The position numbers were made by a program, and so were the translations under genes. The notes beneath the pieces were generated by a model. The model was not told the origin of the DNA, made no database searches, and saw nothing but the letters and a program-made list of their open reading frames with translations. A stretch of DNA of 64,000 nt from Pelagihabitans sp947500445 (lineage in GTDB: Bacteria > Bacteroidota > Bacteroidia > Flavobacteriales > Flavobacteriaceae): the NCBI RefSeq assembly GCF_050589625.1, contig NZ_JBNGOP010000001.1, positions 1 to 64,000 of the forward strand. Direction: 5' to 3'. Positions 48,497 to 57,524 of this stretch are shown piece after piece (position 1 is the stretch's first letter; the number at the start of each line of letters is the position of its first letter).

Positions 48497-49105
48497 ATGC
48501 TGATTATCGGGATTGCCGGGGGCACCGGTTGTGGAAAGACTACTGTGGTGAACCAGATCGTGAACGAACTGCCCAAGGGTGAAGTCGGGGTCATTTCCCA
48601 AGATTCCTATTACAACGATCTTTCGCATCTCAGCTTGGCCGAACGTAGAAAAACGAATTTCGATCATCCGCAGTCCATCGATTTTGAACTGTTGGAAAGC
48701 CATTTGACCGCCCTAAAGGCCGGGAACGCCATTGCGCAACCGGTGTACTCTTTTTTGGAATGTAACCGTACCGATCAGACCGTTCCCATTCTCCCCAGCA
48801 AGGTAATGATCGTAGAGGGTATCTTGATCTTGACCAACCCCAAAATACGGGACATGTTCGATATTAAAATTTTTGTTCATGCCGATTCGGACGAGCGACT
48901 GATACGACGGCTCAAAAGGGATGTCAACGAAAGAGGATGGAACCTTAACGAGACCCTGGAAAAATATCAGAGCAACATCAAGCCGATGCACGAGCAATTT
49001 ATAGAACCTTCCAAGGAATATGCCGATATGATCATCCCCAACAACAAATACAATACCGTTGCCGTCGCCATGATGCGGAGCGTTATCGATCAAAAACTGA
49101 GATAA
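48497..49105 (+). CDS. udk: Uridine kinase
   Basis: A 202-residue P-loop kinase phosphorylating uridine and cytidine to their monophosphates in pyrimidine salvage. The Walker A GIAGGTGCGKTTVVNQI is at residues 5-21, followed by ISQDSYYNDLSHLS and NFDHPQSIDFELL (nucleoside-binding block) and RRLKRDVNERG (lid). Length is normal. The gene starts a short operon with the FtsB/DivIC-like gene 5 bp downstream. The start is set by the promoter box overlapping the longer frame. Confidence 0.93.
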   Translation: MLIIGIAGGTGCGKTTVVNQIVNELPKGEVGVISQDSYYNDLSHLSLAERRKTNFDHPQSIDFELLESHLTALKAGNAIAQPVYSFLECNRTDQTVPILPSKVMIVEGILILTNPKIRDMFDIKIFVHADSDERLIRRLKRDVNERGWNLNETLEKYQSNIKPMHEQFIEPSKEYADMIIPNNKYNTVAVAMMRSVIDQKLR

Positions 49106-49110
49106 GCCTT

Positions 49111-49458
49111 ATGGGTTGGAGCAATTTCAAAAAAAGCAAGTGGTACCCTTTGCTTAAGGTCTTTGGCAGTCTGTATGTGTTGGTGCTGACCGCTTTCCTC
49201 ATATGGATGATATTTTTTGATACCAACTCCTTGAAAATACATTTAGAACTCAATCAGGAAATTGAAAAACTACAAAAAACACAGGAATTTTTAAAAGAGG
49301 AAATCGCTAAGGACAAAAAAATAATCGAACAACTGTCGGACCCCAAGCAACTGGAAAAGTTTGCCCGGGAACAGTATTTCCTCAAAAAGAAGAACGAAGA
49401 AATTTACCTGATCGAATATGAGGATAGCCTTAGGTTGCTATCCGAAGAGGAGCGATAG
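49111..49458 (+). CDS. FtsB/DivIC-type septum formation initiator
   Basis: A 115-residue bitopic protein. Residues about 18-35 are one membrane segment (VFGSLYVLVLTAFLIWMIFF), followed by a coiled coil (about 45-75, ELNQEIEKLQKTQEFLKEEI) and a FAREQYFLKKKNEEIYLIE block characteristic of the DivIC/FtsB family. In cell division it would pair with FtsL and FtsQ-like partners at the septum. It is immediately downstream of udk, a common flavobacterial arrangement. Confidence 0.85.
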   Translation: MGWSNFKKSKWYPLLKVFGSLYVLVLTAFLIWMIFFDTNSLKIHLELNQEIEKLQKTQEFLKEEIAKDKKIIEQLSDPKQLEKFAREQYFLKKKNEEIYLIEYEDSLRLLSEEER

Positions 49459-49538
49459 GGAGTGCCACCCGTTACAGTACCGTGAACATGGGATGTTCAT
49501 TTCTTTAACCTACTTTAACACAGGGCACTACACTTATT

Positions 49539-49699
49539 GAACGCGTTTTAAGTTGTTGTTTGTGACCGAGAACGAAGGCTTTTGTGCCGTAATGAAGCTA
49601 TTTTTTGGTTGCATAGCCGTAGCTACGGAAGCCAAAAATATCGAAATTACGGTGCAAAATGCGAAATTTGCAGGTAAAAGAACAACTTAGAACGCGTTC
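49539..49699 (+). repeat. 161-bp hairpin repeat, copy 1
   Basis: The element starts GAACGCGTTTTAAGTTGTT and ends with AACAACTTAGAACGCGTTC, an 18/19 terminal inverted repeat. Inside, TTTTGTGCCGTAAT pairs with ATTACGGTGCAAAA with only two G-T pairs, and further in a T-rich strand pairs with GCCAAAAAT around the central palindrome CCGTAGCTACGG. The whole element can fold into one long, partly interrupted hairpin. A second copy in opposite orientation lies at 60501-60661 with the same length and 133 of 161 identical bases. The trinucleotide ATT flanks this copy on both sides, possibly a target duplication. Confidence 0.85.
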
Positions 49700-49734
49700 A
49701 TTCACTTCATGTTAACAATTTCCATTTTTTGGCA

Positions 49735-49768
49735 TTGTAAATAATCGTACTTTTACCCTCTAATTTTG
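49735..49768 (+). promoter_or_regulatory. parAB promoter candidate
   Basis: A TTG at 49735-49737 and TAATTTTG at 49761-49768 match -33 and TAnnTTTG -7 elements with a 23-base spacer. The -7 box ends 8 bp before the parA ATG, so the leader would be only a few bases. Confidence 0.5.
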
Positions 49769-49776
49769 GTAGGACA

Positions 49777-50550
49777 ATGGGCAAGATTATTGCTATAGCA
49801 AATCAGAAGGGAGGCGTTGGAAAAACGACCACGACCGTTAATTTAGCGGCATCGTTGGGCGTATTGGAAAATAAAGTATTGCTAATAGATGCCGACCCCC
49901 AGGCGAATGCCACTTCTGGACTGGGCATCGATGTTGACAGCGTATCGGTAGGCACCTATCAATTGCTGGAACATACCAAAAAAGCGATGGACGCCATCGT
50001 TAAGACCGATTCTCCGAATGTGGACCTTATCCCGGCCCATATCGATCTGGTGGCCATAGAAATCGAGTTGGTGGACAAGGACCAGCGGGAGTATATGATG
50101 AAACAGGCGATAACGGAGCTAAAGGAAACTTACGATTATATTCTGATCGATTGTGCGCCATCCCTAGGGTTGCTTACCCTGAACGCCCTTACCGCTGCCG
50201 ATTCGGTCATTATTCCCATACAGTGCGAATACTTCGCCTTGGAAGGTTTGGGCAAGCTGCTGAACACTATTAAAAGTGTCCAAAAAATCCATAATCCGGA
50301 CCTGGACATTGAAGGGATGCTTTTGACCATGTTCGATTCCCGCTTGCGTTTGTCCAACCAAGTCGTGGAAGAAGTACGAAAACATTTTGCCAATATGGTA
50401 TTCGATACCATCATACAACGAAACGTTCGATTGAGCGAAGCGCCCAGTTATGGCGAAAGTATTATCAAATACGATGCAAGTAGCAAGGGTGCCGAAAACT
50501 ATTTGAACTTGGCCAACGAAATGATCAAGCGCAACAAGCAAACAGTATAA
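49777..50550 (+). CDS. parA: Chromosome partitioning ATPase ParA/Soj
   Basis: A 257-residue deviant Walker-type ATPase. ANQKGGVGKTTTTVNLAASLG (two adjacent motifs at residues 7-27) carries the signature Lys and P-loop; LLIDADPQANATSGLG and DYILIDCAPSLGLLT are Walker A' and B equivalents. No N-terminal helix-turn-helix, so it is a chromosomal Soj-type protein that binds DNA nonspecifically and moves ParB-parS complexes. It ends overlapping the parB start (ATG at 50550), showing tight coupling. Confidence 0.93.
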   Translation: MGKIIAIANQKGGVGKTTTTVNLAASLGVLENKVLLIDADPQANATSGLGIDVDSVSVGTYQLLEHTKKAMDAIVKTDSPNVDLIPAHIDLVAIEIELVDKDQREYMMKQAITELKETYDYILIDCAPSLGLLTLNALTAADSVIIPIQCEYFALEGLGKLLNTIKSVQKIHNPDLDIEGMLLTMFDSRLRLSNQVVEEVRKHFANMVFDTIIQRNVRLSEAPSYGESIIKYDASSKGAENYLNLANEMIKRNKQTV

Positions 50551-51455
50551 TGGCAAAGGCAACCAAAAAACAGGCTTTGGGCAGAGGGCTATCGGCCCTA
50601 TTGAACGATCCGGAAAACGATATCCAGTCCGTTTCCGATAAAAATGCGGATAAGGTAGTAGGTAACATTGTTGAACTGGATTTGGAGACCATTGCGGTGA
50701 ATCCCTTTCAACCACGCTCCAATTTTAACGATACCGCACTCAACGAATTGGCTACCAGTATTCGTGAGTTGGGGGTAATACAACCCATTACGGTACGGAA
50801 AATGGATTTCAACCAATATCAATTGGTTTCCGGGGAGCGTCGTTTTCGGGCTTCCAAATTGGTCGGACTTCGAAAAATACCCGCATACATACGGATCGCG
50901 AACGATCAGGAATCCTTGGAAATGGCCTTGGTCGAGAACATTCAACGGCAAGATCTTGATCCCATAGAGATTGCCCTGAGCTACCAACGCCTTATCGATG
51001 AAATACAATTGACGCAGGAGCGATTGAGCGATCGGGTGGGCAAAAAAAGATCGACCATTACCAATTACCTGCGACTGCTGCGATTGGATCCCATCATACA
51101 AACGGGCATCCGCGATGGTTTTACGACCATGGGACACGGTAGGGCCTTGGTGAACATAGAAAAGAAAGAAGAGCAGATTGCACTTTACGAACAGATCATA
51201 ACCGAAAACCTATCGGTCCGGGAGACCGAAAAACTGGTCAAAGCGTTCCATGAAAAACCGGTATCCACCCAAAAAACCAGTGCCGAAACACAGCGTTCCC
51301 CTTCCTTTATTTCGGGCGGAGCAGGGAAGCTTACAAAAAAACTTTCCGTAAACGTGGCGGTAAGTGCATCGGCAAAGGGCAAGGGCAAGATTACGATCCC
51401 GTTTCATAGCGAAGCGGAATTCGACCGAATTCAAAAACTGATTTTAGGTGAATAA
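50550..51455 (+). CDS. parB: Chromosome partitioning protein ParB/Spo0J
   Basis: A 301-residue parS-binding CTPase. GRGLSALLND is the ParA-contacting N-terminus; NPFQPRSNF (box I region), VSGERRFRASKLVG (the GERR CTP motif) and ALVENIQRQDLDPIEIA define the N-terminal domain. The helix-turn-helix DRVGKKRSTITNYLRLL recognises parS. The C-terminal dimerisation part ends GKITIPFHSEAEFDRIQKLI. No good parS (TGTTnCACGTGnAACA) was found in the window, so the site must be elsewhere. Its stop overlaps the next gene's GTG start. Confidence 0.93.
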   Translation: MAKATKKQALGRGLSALLNDPENDIQSVSDKNADKVVGNIVELDLETIAVNPFQPRSNFNDTALNELATSIRELGVIQPITVRKMDFNQYQLVSGERRFRASKLVGLRKIPAYIRIANDQESLEMALVENIQRQDLDPIEIALSYQRLIDEIQLTQERLSDRVGKKRSTITNYLRLLRLDPIIQTGIRDGFTTMGHGRALVNIEKKEEQIALYEQIITENLSVRETEKLVKAFHEKPVSTQKTSAETQRSPSFISGGAGKLTKKLSVNVAVSASAKGKGKITIPFHSEAEFDRIQKLILGE

Positions 51456-52086
51456 CGACCTGCGTATACTGCTATTGCTATTACTGTTTCCGCTGACCGG
51501 GCTAATGGCCCAAGAAGCCGAAACGGAAACAGCGGTAGATTCCTTACAGCAGGATTTAAAGCAGGAGGGTATCGTTATTCAAGACACGATTATTGCAGAA
51601 AAAAAAATCATCAATCCGTTGGCCCCAAGTAGGGCCGCCTTTTATTCGGCCGTATTTCCCGGTATGGGCCAGATCTATAACAAACGTTATTGGAAAGTAC
51701 CTTTGGTTTACGGAGCCTTAGGGGCCAGTATTTATTGGTACACTTGGAACGATAATAATTATGATCGGTTTCGGACCGCTTTCAAAAGGAGACGCGCCGG
51801 TTTTACCGATGATGAATTTTATGACCCCAATGGGGACGGTAATGGTCCCGATTTTGATGAAAGTGTGTTACAAAACCAACAAGAACGCTACCAACGCGAC
51901 CGCGATCTGGCACTGGTGGTCACCATAGGGCTTTATATTCTCAATATTGTGGATGCCAATGTGGATGCGCATTTAAAACAATTCAATATTAGCGACGACC
52001 TTAGTTTTGATATGCAACCCTACCTTAATTTGAACGCCGTAACGCGAGATCCCAACTACGGCATGGCTATGATCATTAAATTTTAA
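51448..52086 (+). CDS. DUF5683 family protein
   Basis: A 212-residue exported protein, GTG start overlapping parB by 8 bp. A signal peptide (residues 1-21, ending GLMAQ) is followed by an acidic linker and then the DUF5683 core: PSRAAFYSAVFPGMGQIYNK and YWKVPLVYGALGASIYWY with hydrophobic helices, and a C-terminal FDMQPYLNL strand. The GxGQxYN motif resembles TM2-type membrane proteins. Function is unknown, but the position between parB and dapB is conserved in flavobacteria. Confidence 0.85.
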   Translation: MNNDLRILLLLLLFPLTGLMAQEAETETAVDSLQQDLKQEGIVIQDTIIAEKKIINPLAPSRAAFYSAVFPGMGQIYNKRYWKVPLVYGALGASIYWYTWNDNNYDRFRTAFKRRRAGFTDDEFYDPNGDGNGPDFDESVLQNQQERYQRDRDLALVVTIGLYILNIVDANVDAHLKQFNISDDLSFDMQPYLNLNAVTRDPNYGMAMIIKF

Positions 52087-52123
52087 CGGCGGCACAAAAC
52101 ATTCCAAACAAAAATCCAAACTC

Positions 52124-52825
52124 ATGAATATTGCGCTTTTCGGCTATGGAAAAATGGGAAAAATGATCGAACAAATCGCCGTTGAAAGGGGGCATACGAT
52201 CGTTGCAAAGATCGATGTGGACACCCAGGACATCAATTTCGGTGAAATGGACGTAGCTATCGATTTCAGTATGCCCGATGCCGCCTTTGGCAATATCAGC
52301 AGCTGCTTTACCAACGGCGTACCCGTTATTTCGGGAACTACGGGATGGTTGTCAAAATATGAGGAGGCCGTAGCACTATGCACGAAAGAAAAAGGAGCCT
52401 TCATTTACGCTTCGAACTTCAGCCTGGGCGTGAACATCTTTTTTGATCTGAACGAGAAGCTGGCAAAAATGATGAAAGCACTTACGCAATACTCGGTATC
52501 CATGGAGGAAATCCACCATACCCAAAAACTGGACGCCCCCAGTGGTACCGCCATTACCTTGGCCGAAGGCATACTCGAACATACGACATATGAAACTTGG
52601 AAGCTAGGGAATGACGTCAAGAAACATGAGATTGCAATCGACTCCAAACGCATCGGAACGGTACCGGGAACGCATACCGTGACCTATGAAAGTGAAGTCG
52701 ATGGTATTGAAATAAAGCATACCGCCCATAACAGAAAAGGATTTGCATTGGGGGCCGTCATTGCCGCGGAGTGGATCAAGGACCGTACCGGTATTTTCTC
52801 CATGAAGGACGTGCTGGGACTGTGA
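52124..52825 (+). CDS. dapB: 4-hydroxy-tetrahydrodipicolinate reductase
   Basis: A 233-residue enzyme of the diaminopimelate/lysine pathway. GYGKMGKMIEQIA (residues 6-18) is the nucleotide-binding loop, in which the usual GAxGRMG is shortened as in other Bacteroidetes DapB. SGTTGW and EIHHTQKLDAPSGTA contain the conserved His-His-Lys substrate-binding set. The C-terminal block HTAHNRKGFALGAVIAAEW completes the fold. It supplies diaminopimelate for peptidoglycan, and sits in the parAB-lepB string. Confidence 0.92.
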   Translation: MNIALFGYGKMGKMIEQIAVERGHTIVAKIDVDTQDINFGEMDVAIDFSMPDAAFGNISSCFTNGVPVISGTTGWLSKYEEAVALCTKEKGAFIYASNFSLGVNIFFDLNEKLAKMMKALTQYSVSMEEIHHTQKLDAPSGTAITLAEGILEHTTYETWKLGNDVKKHEIAIDSKRIGTVPGTHTVTYESEVDGIEIKHTAHNRKGFALGAVIAAEWIKDRTGIFSMKDVLGL

Positions 52826-52887
52826 TCGATTAGAACGTGTTAATTTTACAATAAGCAAAAAGAAAACTACCAACAATATCATTTCAG

Positions 52888-54639
52888 ATGAACGGAACGC
52901 ATTGGATTATTTTTATTTTGATCGTTCAAGTAATCCACTTTGTGGGCACTTGGAAATTATATGTTAAAGCCGGCAGGAAAGCTTGGGAGGCAGCGATACC
53001 GATCTATAATGGTATTGTATTGATGCAGATCATCAAGCGTCCGAAATGGTGGGTCATTTTGCTTTTCATCCCCATTATCAACCTTTTGATGTTTCCCGTG
53101 GTTTGGGTAGAGACCATCCGCAGTTTTGGACGCAATAAATTGTGGGAGACATGGTTGGTCATCCTTAGTCTTGGTTTTTACATCTATTACGTAAATTACG
53201 CTTTGGACGTTTCCTATTTGGAAGACAGAAGTCTTCAACCGAGATCGGGCTTGGGAGAATGGGTGAGTTCCATAGTATTTGCGGTGGTGGCCGCTACTTT
53301 GGTACATACCTATTTCATTCAACCCTACGTTATCCCTACCCCATCGCTGGAGCGGACCTTGCGTGTAGGGGATCTTTTGTTCGTCAGTAAATTTCATTTT
53401 GGGGCTCGGGTACCGATGACCACTATTGCCGCGCCGATGGTGCACGATACCATTCCCGTTCTAAAAACCAGGTCCTATGTAGCCGATGTCAATCCAGAAA
53501 CCGCCAAAACATCGTGGTTGAACAAAACACATTTGCCCTATATGCGATTGCCCGGGATCAGCAAGGTAGATCGCAACGATATTGTTGTTTTCAGCTGGCC
53601 GGCAGATACCGTGTACCGCTTTTTTCAGAAAGAAAAAGGAGTGATCAAACCGATCGATAAAAAATCGAACTATGTAAAACGCTGCGTTGGTATTCCAGGG
53701 GATTCCCTAGCGGTTATCGACGGTTATGTATACATTAACGGAAAACGGCTGCAGTTGTCGGACAGGGCCAAGCCGCAATACGATTATATCATTTATGCCA
53801 ATAAGGGCGTTTCATCAAAACTATTACAAGAAATCGGCGTTACCGGCTTTCAGCGAAAGTATATCACCGCCCAACTGAACCAACAGCAGGCCGATGGACT
53901 ACAGGGCTATGTAATGGGCTTTAATAGGGACCAGAAAGGCAACTTGGAAATTTATACGAAGGAAAACGGTATTCCCGCAAGCTTGGCCCGAAAACTAAGG
54001 CTCTCCATAAAAGAGGAAACCGGTAGACAACGAATTGCCCCGCTTACGGACGATATGGTAGCGCAACTCAGAAAAAATGCAGGTATCGACTCCGTAGTAC
54101 GTCAAATACAACCTAAGGGACAAGGTGGGGGCAACCTATTTCCCCAGAGTACGGACTACGCTTGGAACTATAGCCAAATGGGACCGATATACATTCCCGA
54201 AAAAGGAAAGACCGTACCATTGAATTTAAAAACATTGCCCCTTTATAAAAAAATCATCAAACACTATGAGGACAATACGTTGAGTGTTTCGGGCAATCAA
54301 ATCAAAATAAATGGCGAGCTTACGGATAGTTACACTTTTAAACAGGACTATTACTGGATGATGGGCGACAACCGCGATCATTCCGAGGACAGCCGTGCCT
54401 GGGGGTATGTACCTGAAAACCATATCGTGGGAACACCCATATTCATTTGGCTCAGTTTTGATAACTTTAATGAAGGAATTCTAAATTGGCGCCCCCGATG
54501 GGACAGGATCTTTACCACCGTTCATGGAGATGGGGAACCCCGATCGTACCTAAAGTTGTTTTTAGGGCTGCTGGCCGCTTATTTTGTGGGAAGTTGGTTA
54601 TGGAAACGAAAAAAACAAAAAAGTGAAACCGGAGCGTAA
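52888..54639 (+). CDS. lepB: Signal peptidase I with N-terminal DUF5684-like membrane region
   Basis: A 583-residue type I signal peptidase, large even for the family. Residues 1-115 form several membrane helices resembling DUF5684 (TWKLYVKAGRKAWEAAIPIYN). The catalytic serine is Ser153 in IPTPSLERTL, where Leu replaces the common Met after Ser; the base is Lys264 in YVKRCVGIPGD. Box E is MGDNRDHSEDSRAWGYV near residue 495. A long insertion of about 200 residues separates the Lys block from box E, as in other Bacteroidetes LepB. It removes signal peptides from exported proteins, including the many lipoprotein-free secreted enzymes here. Confidence 0.9.
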   Translation: MNGTHWIIFILIVQVIHFVGTWKLYVKAGRKAWEAAIPIYNGIVLMQIIKRPKWWVILLFIPIINLLMFPVVWVETIRSFGRNKLWETWLVILSLGFYIYYVNYALDVSYLEDRSLQPRSGLGEWVSSIVFAVVAATLVHTYFIQPYVIPTPSLERTLRVGDLLFVSKFHFGARVPMTTIAAPMVHDTIPVLKTRSYVADVNPETAKTSWLNKTHLPYMRLPGISKVDRNDIVVFSWPADTVYRFFQKEKGVIKPIDKKSNYVKRCVGIPGDSLAVIDGYVYINGKRLQLSDRAKPQYDYIIYANKGVSSKLLQEIGVTGFQRKYITAQLNQQQADGLQGYVMGFNRDQKGNLEIYTKENGIPASLARKLRLSIKEETGRQRIAPLTDDMVAQLRKNAGIDSVVRQIQPKGQGGGNLFPQSTDYAWNYSQMGPIYIPEKGKTVPLNLKTLPLYKKIIKHYEDNTLSVSGNQIKINGELTDSYTFKQDYYWMMGDNRDHSEDSRAWGYVPENHIVGTPIFIWLSFDNFNEGILNWRPRWDRIFTTVHGDGEPRSYLKLFLGLLAAYFVGSWLWKRKKQKSETGA

Positions 54640-54687
54640 CTGTTCGCATCAGGACCGTAGAAACGGGTACGCCGCTATTTTTTTATT

Positions 54688-55320
54688 TTGAAAAGCCTTT
54701 TCCATCCCTCCTATTTTCCCGGTATTGCCACCATGTCGGCCATGGTGCGGCGCGAAGTGGTTTGGGAACTGCACGACAATTACCAAAAACAGACGTATCG
54801 CAACCGCTGTTGCATCTGTACGGATTCCGGAAAGCACCTTTTGAGCATCCCCATACAACACGTAGGGGGCACCAACGGACGGCAACGCTACCAAGCGGTG
54901 CATATCGACAATTCGTACCCGTGGCAGCGACAGCATTGGCGCACCTTGGAAACCGCGTATCGTACCTCGCCCTTTTTCGAATATTATGAGGACGATCTGT
55001 ATCCGTTGTTCCATCAAAAGTTCGATTCCCTTATCAACTTCAACCTTAAAACGATTTCGTTTTTATACGATGTGCTCCAATTGGAAACCCCGACAGCGGT
55101 TACGGAAGCATACGAGATGGCCCCTGATGCATACACTGACCTAAGGTTCTTGATAGGAGCAAAAAAAGAACCGCAGTGGGCGCCTGAACCCTATGTACAG
55201 GTTTTTGGGGACCGCCATGGGTTTATACCCAATACCAGCACGCTGGACCTGCTCTTTAATGAAGGGCCGAACGCCCTTTCTTATTTAAAGGCACAACATA
55301 TTCCTTTTTTGGATGCTTAG
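54688..55320 (+). CDS. WbqC-like family protein
   Basis: A 210-residue WbqC-family protein. The family begins at LFHPSYFPGIATMSAM, so the TTG at 54688 is chosen although an ATG occurs 15 codons later. The central block HWRTLETAYRTSPFFEYYEDDLYPL is the family hallmark and LDLLFNEGPNAL closes it. WbqC proteins are linked to polysaccharide biosynthesis, without a defined reaction. Its 3' end overlaps the DUF6122 gene by 8 bp. Confidence 0.83.
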   Translation: MKSLFHPSYFPGIATMSAMVRREVVWELHDNYQKQTYRNRCCICTDSGKHLLSIPIQHVGGTNGRQRYQAVHIDNSYPWQRQHWRTLETAYRTSPFFEYYEDDLYPLFHQKFDSLINFNLKTISFLYDVLQLETPTAVTEAYEMAPDAYTDLRFLIGAKKEPQWAPEPYVQVFGDRHGFIPNTSTLDLLFNEGPNALSYLKAQHIPFLDA

Positions 55321-55627
55321 GTTTCTTCTTCATTACGGCATCCATTTTATCGTTCCCATAGCACTTGTGCTTTTATTTTTCAAGGAAAATAGGGGCATTG
55401 TTCTGTTGCTGCTTTGGGGAGGTATAATCATCGATTTGGACCATTTATGGGCAGACCCCATTTTTGACCCCAACCGGTGCAGTATCGGTTTTCATCCCTT
55501 ACACCGTTATTGGGCTATAGGTAGTTATGTTTTACTACTCTTTTTTAAAAAGACCCGGATTATCGGTATTTCCCTTTTGTTGCATATCGTGGCCGATACC
55601 GTGGATTGTTGGCTAATTTTCCGATAA
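55313..55627 (+). CDS. DUF6122 membrane protein
   Basis: A 104-residue protein with three or four hydrophobic segments. Conserved polar residues stand in the membrane region: IDLDHLWADPIFDPNRCSIGFHPLH and the C-terminal HIVADTVDCW, giving an Asp/His pattern reminiscent of LexA-independent metal-dependent membrane hydrolases (YdjM-like). Function is unknown. It overlaps WbqC upstream and runs 15 bp into the convergent EEP gene. Confidence 0.75.
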   Translation: MLRFLLHYGIHFIVPIALVLLFFKENRGIVLLLLWGGIIIDLDHLWADPIFDPNRCSIGFHPLHRYWAIGSYVLLLFFKKTRIIGISLLLHIVADTVDCWLIFR

Positions 55628-56644
55628 TCGAAAGCTGGCCATGACCGGAAAGTGATCGGAATACCGTACTTCATAGCTTTTGTACGCGCTAACCTCCCAT
55701 TTGGGGTCCGAAAGGATAAAATCGATGCGTAACGGTATGCCCAAAAAATTATAGGTCTCCCCCAAACCGTTGCCCTTTTGGTTGAACGCATCTTGCATAT
55801 CCCCTTTTATAATGCGGTAGGCATTGGAAAATTGATTGTTATTAAAGTCCCCGCACACAATGGAACTATAGGAAACGGTTTCCCTATGCGCCCTAAAAAT
55901 TGCTGCCTGTTCGCTCTGTTTCTTGAACGCTTTTACCAGTTTTTTATACACATTATCATAGGGTTGCGCTACAACGGCCGCTTTCTCGGGTACGATTCTT
56001 AGCGATTCCATATGAAGGTTGTATACCCTTATGGTATCGTTTTTCAGGGCAATATCGGCAAAGGCGGCATTGTTGATACTGTTGGGCCAATCGAGCGTAC
56101 CCTGATCCACGATCGGATATTTAGAAAAGATGCCGAGCAATACCCGATTGGTATTGTTGATGTATTTCAGATGTTGGTACGGATATTTTTTGAAGTCCCC
56201 CCGTTTCAAATAGTCCACTTCTTGAAAACAGATGAAGTCCGGATCTTCCATGGCAATAAAATCGAAGATTTTGTTATAGATGTTCGATTCCGAAATGGCC
56301 TTCCACTTGTTAAACCCACGAACATTATAGGTCATTACCTTTAGATCTTGGGGACCGTTTTCGCCGGAAGAAAAACCGACCTTAAAAAAAGACCCCATAA
56401 AAAAGTAACCGAACAGCAATAAGACCACAGAAAGCCACAGCCGTCTTTTCCATTGTACCGCCCAGTAACAAACAAAAAATAGGTGCAGTACCACCAATAC
56501 GGGAATACCAAGGCCCAAAGGGGATAGGTACGGAAACACGTTGGCGGGAACGAGCGGCACCAAAAAAGCAACAAGCATCACAAGGGCGAACAGGACGTTC
56601 AACAGGTATACGAATACATTCCACTTGCTAAGGCCTCTAAACAC
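55613..56644 (-). CDS. Membrane-anchored endonuclease/exonuclease/phosphatase family protein
   Basis: A 343-residue protein. Residues 1-90 hold three membrane helices; the rest is an EEP metal hydrolase domain. Visible motifs are MTYNVRGFNKW (metal Asn), DFICFQEVDYL (metal Glu), CGDFNNNQFSNAY (Asp and Asn) and SDHFPVMASF (catalytic Asp-His). The domain is complete. Family members cleave phosphodiesters in nucleic acid, lipids or nucleotides; the periplasmic-side placement suggests a lipid or extracellular substrate. It overlaps the rhomboid stop/start by one base and follows it in an operon. Confidence 0.85.
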   Translation of the reverse strand: MFRGLSKWNVFVYLLNVLFALVMLVAFLVPLVPANVFPYLSPLGLGIPVLVVLHLFFVCYWAVQWKRRLWLSVVLLLFGYFFMGSFFKVGFSSGENGPQDLKVMTYNVRGFNKWKAISESNIYNKIFDFIAMEDPDFICFQEVDYLKRGDFKKYPYQHLKYINNTNRVLLGIFSKYPIVDQGTLDWPNSINNAAFADIALKNDTIRVYNLHMESLRIVPEKAAVVAQPYDNVYKKLVKAFKKQSEQAAIFRAHRETVSYSSIVCGDFNNNQFSNAYRIIKGDMQDAFNQKGNGLGETYNFLGIPLRIDFILSDPKWEVSAYKSYEVRYSDHFPVMASFRLSEN

Positions 56645-57522
56645 TATTGGTCTTCTTTACCGGCTTTGAACAAAAAATCCTTTTCGGCCTTGGAAAGGCT
56701 CTCATAGCCCGATTTTCCAATCTTGTCCAGTATCTCATCTATTTTTCGCTGTTGGCTCGCCTTGTCGCTATTTTTCACTGTTCGAGACCCGGTATTCCGT
56801 TGTTTTCGATAAACCGTTTTCAAAGGCGCTTTTTTTGCTTTTGGCTTAAAGAGGTTTCCGATACTGTCCAACATTTTTGCGAATCCTTCCCCGATATCCC
56901 TCCCGCCGGTCAATTGGCGCGCATACACATACCCTAAGAGCGCACCGCCCAAATGGGCCAAATGTCCGCCGGCATTGCCACTGCCCATCTGTATCAAATC
57001 GAGCAGGACGACCGTTAGACCGACCACCCAAAGCCGTACGTTAAAAAAGATGAGGCGTACCTCCTGCTGTGGAATATAGGCACATACAAAAATCAACACG
57101 GCCATTACCCCTGCCGAAGCGCCGATCAGTGCGGAATTGGCATTGTAAAACACCGGAAAAATATTATAGCTTATCAAAAAAGTAGCCCCGCCCGCAATAA
57201 TGCCCAAGAAATAAATATTGATGAACTTGCGGTCGCCGAACAGGTTGAGCAATATGCGCGATGAAAAATAAAGCAGCAACATGTTCCAAAAAATATGGCC
57301 AAAACTACCATGAAAGAACGCATAGGTGACCAAGGACCAAGGTTGGGAAAGAAATCGCGAAATTTCCTTTGGAAGTTCGAACCAAACCGAAATCGCTTCT
57401 CCCGGTAATTTCAGGAAAAAGGGAATCAACAGATCCAAAAGAAAAACGGCCACATTAATGACGATCAGTTTTTCGGCGATACTTAATCGGGTGTATTGAT
57501 ATCGAAGTCCGGTAGTTCCCAT
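56644..57522 (-). CDS. Rhomboid-family intramembrane serine protease
   Basis: A 292-residue membrane protein with six core helices. FFHGSFGHIFWNMLLLYF carries the conserved His and Asn of helix 2, NSALIGASAGVMAVLI contains the catalytic Ser of GxSxG, and GHLAHLGGALLGYVYA the catalytic His. A C-terminal cytoplasmic tail of about 80 residues ends in basic and helical sequence. It is 2 bp downstream of another rhomboid gene. Substrates are unknown. Confidence 0.9.
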   Translation of the reverse strand: MGTTGLRYQYTRLSIAEKLIVINVAVFLLDLLIPFFLKLPGEAISVWFELPKEISRFLSQPWSLVTYAFFHGSFGHIFWNMLLLYFSSRILLNLFGDRKFINIYFLGIIAGGATFLISYNIFPVFYNANSALIGASAGVMAVLIFVCAYIPQQEVRLIFFNVRLWVVGLTVVLLDLIQMGSGNAGGHLAHLGGALLGYVYARQLTGGRDIGEGFAKMLDSIGNLFKPKAKKAPLKTVYRKQRNTGSRTVKNSDKASQQRKIDEILDKIGKSGYESLSKAEKDFLFKAGKEDQ

Positions 57523-57524
57523 AC

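Larger units (their letters stand above)
49459..49776. other. Intergenic region upstream of parA, mostly a 161-bp repeat
   Basis: After about 80 bp of plain sequence, a 161-bp hairpin-forming repeat fills 49539-49699. The last 77 bp contain the parA promoter. No gene other than the repeat's own short open frame is seen. Confidence 0.7.
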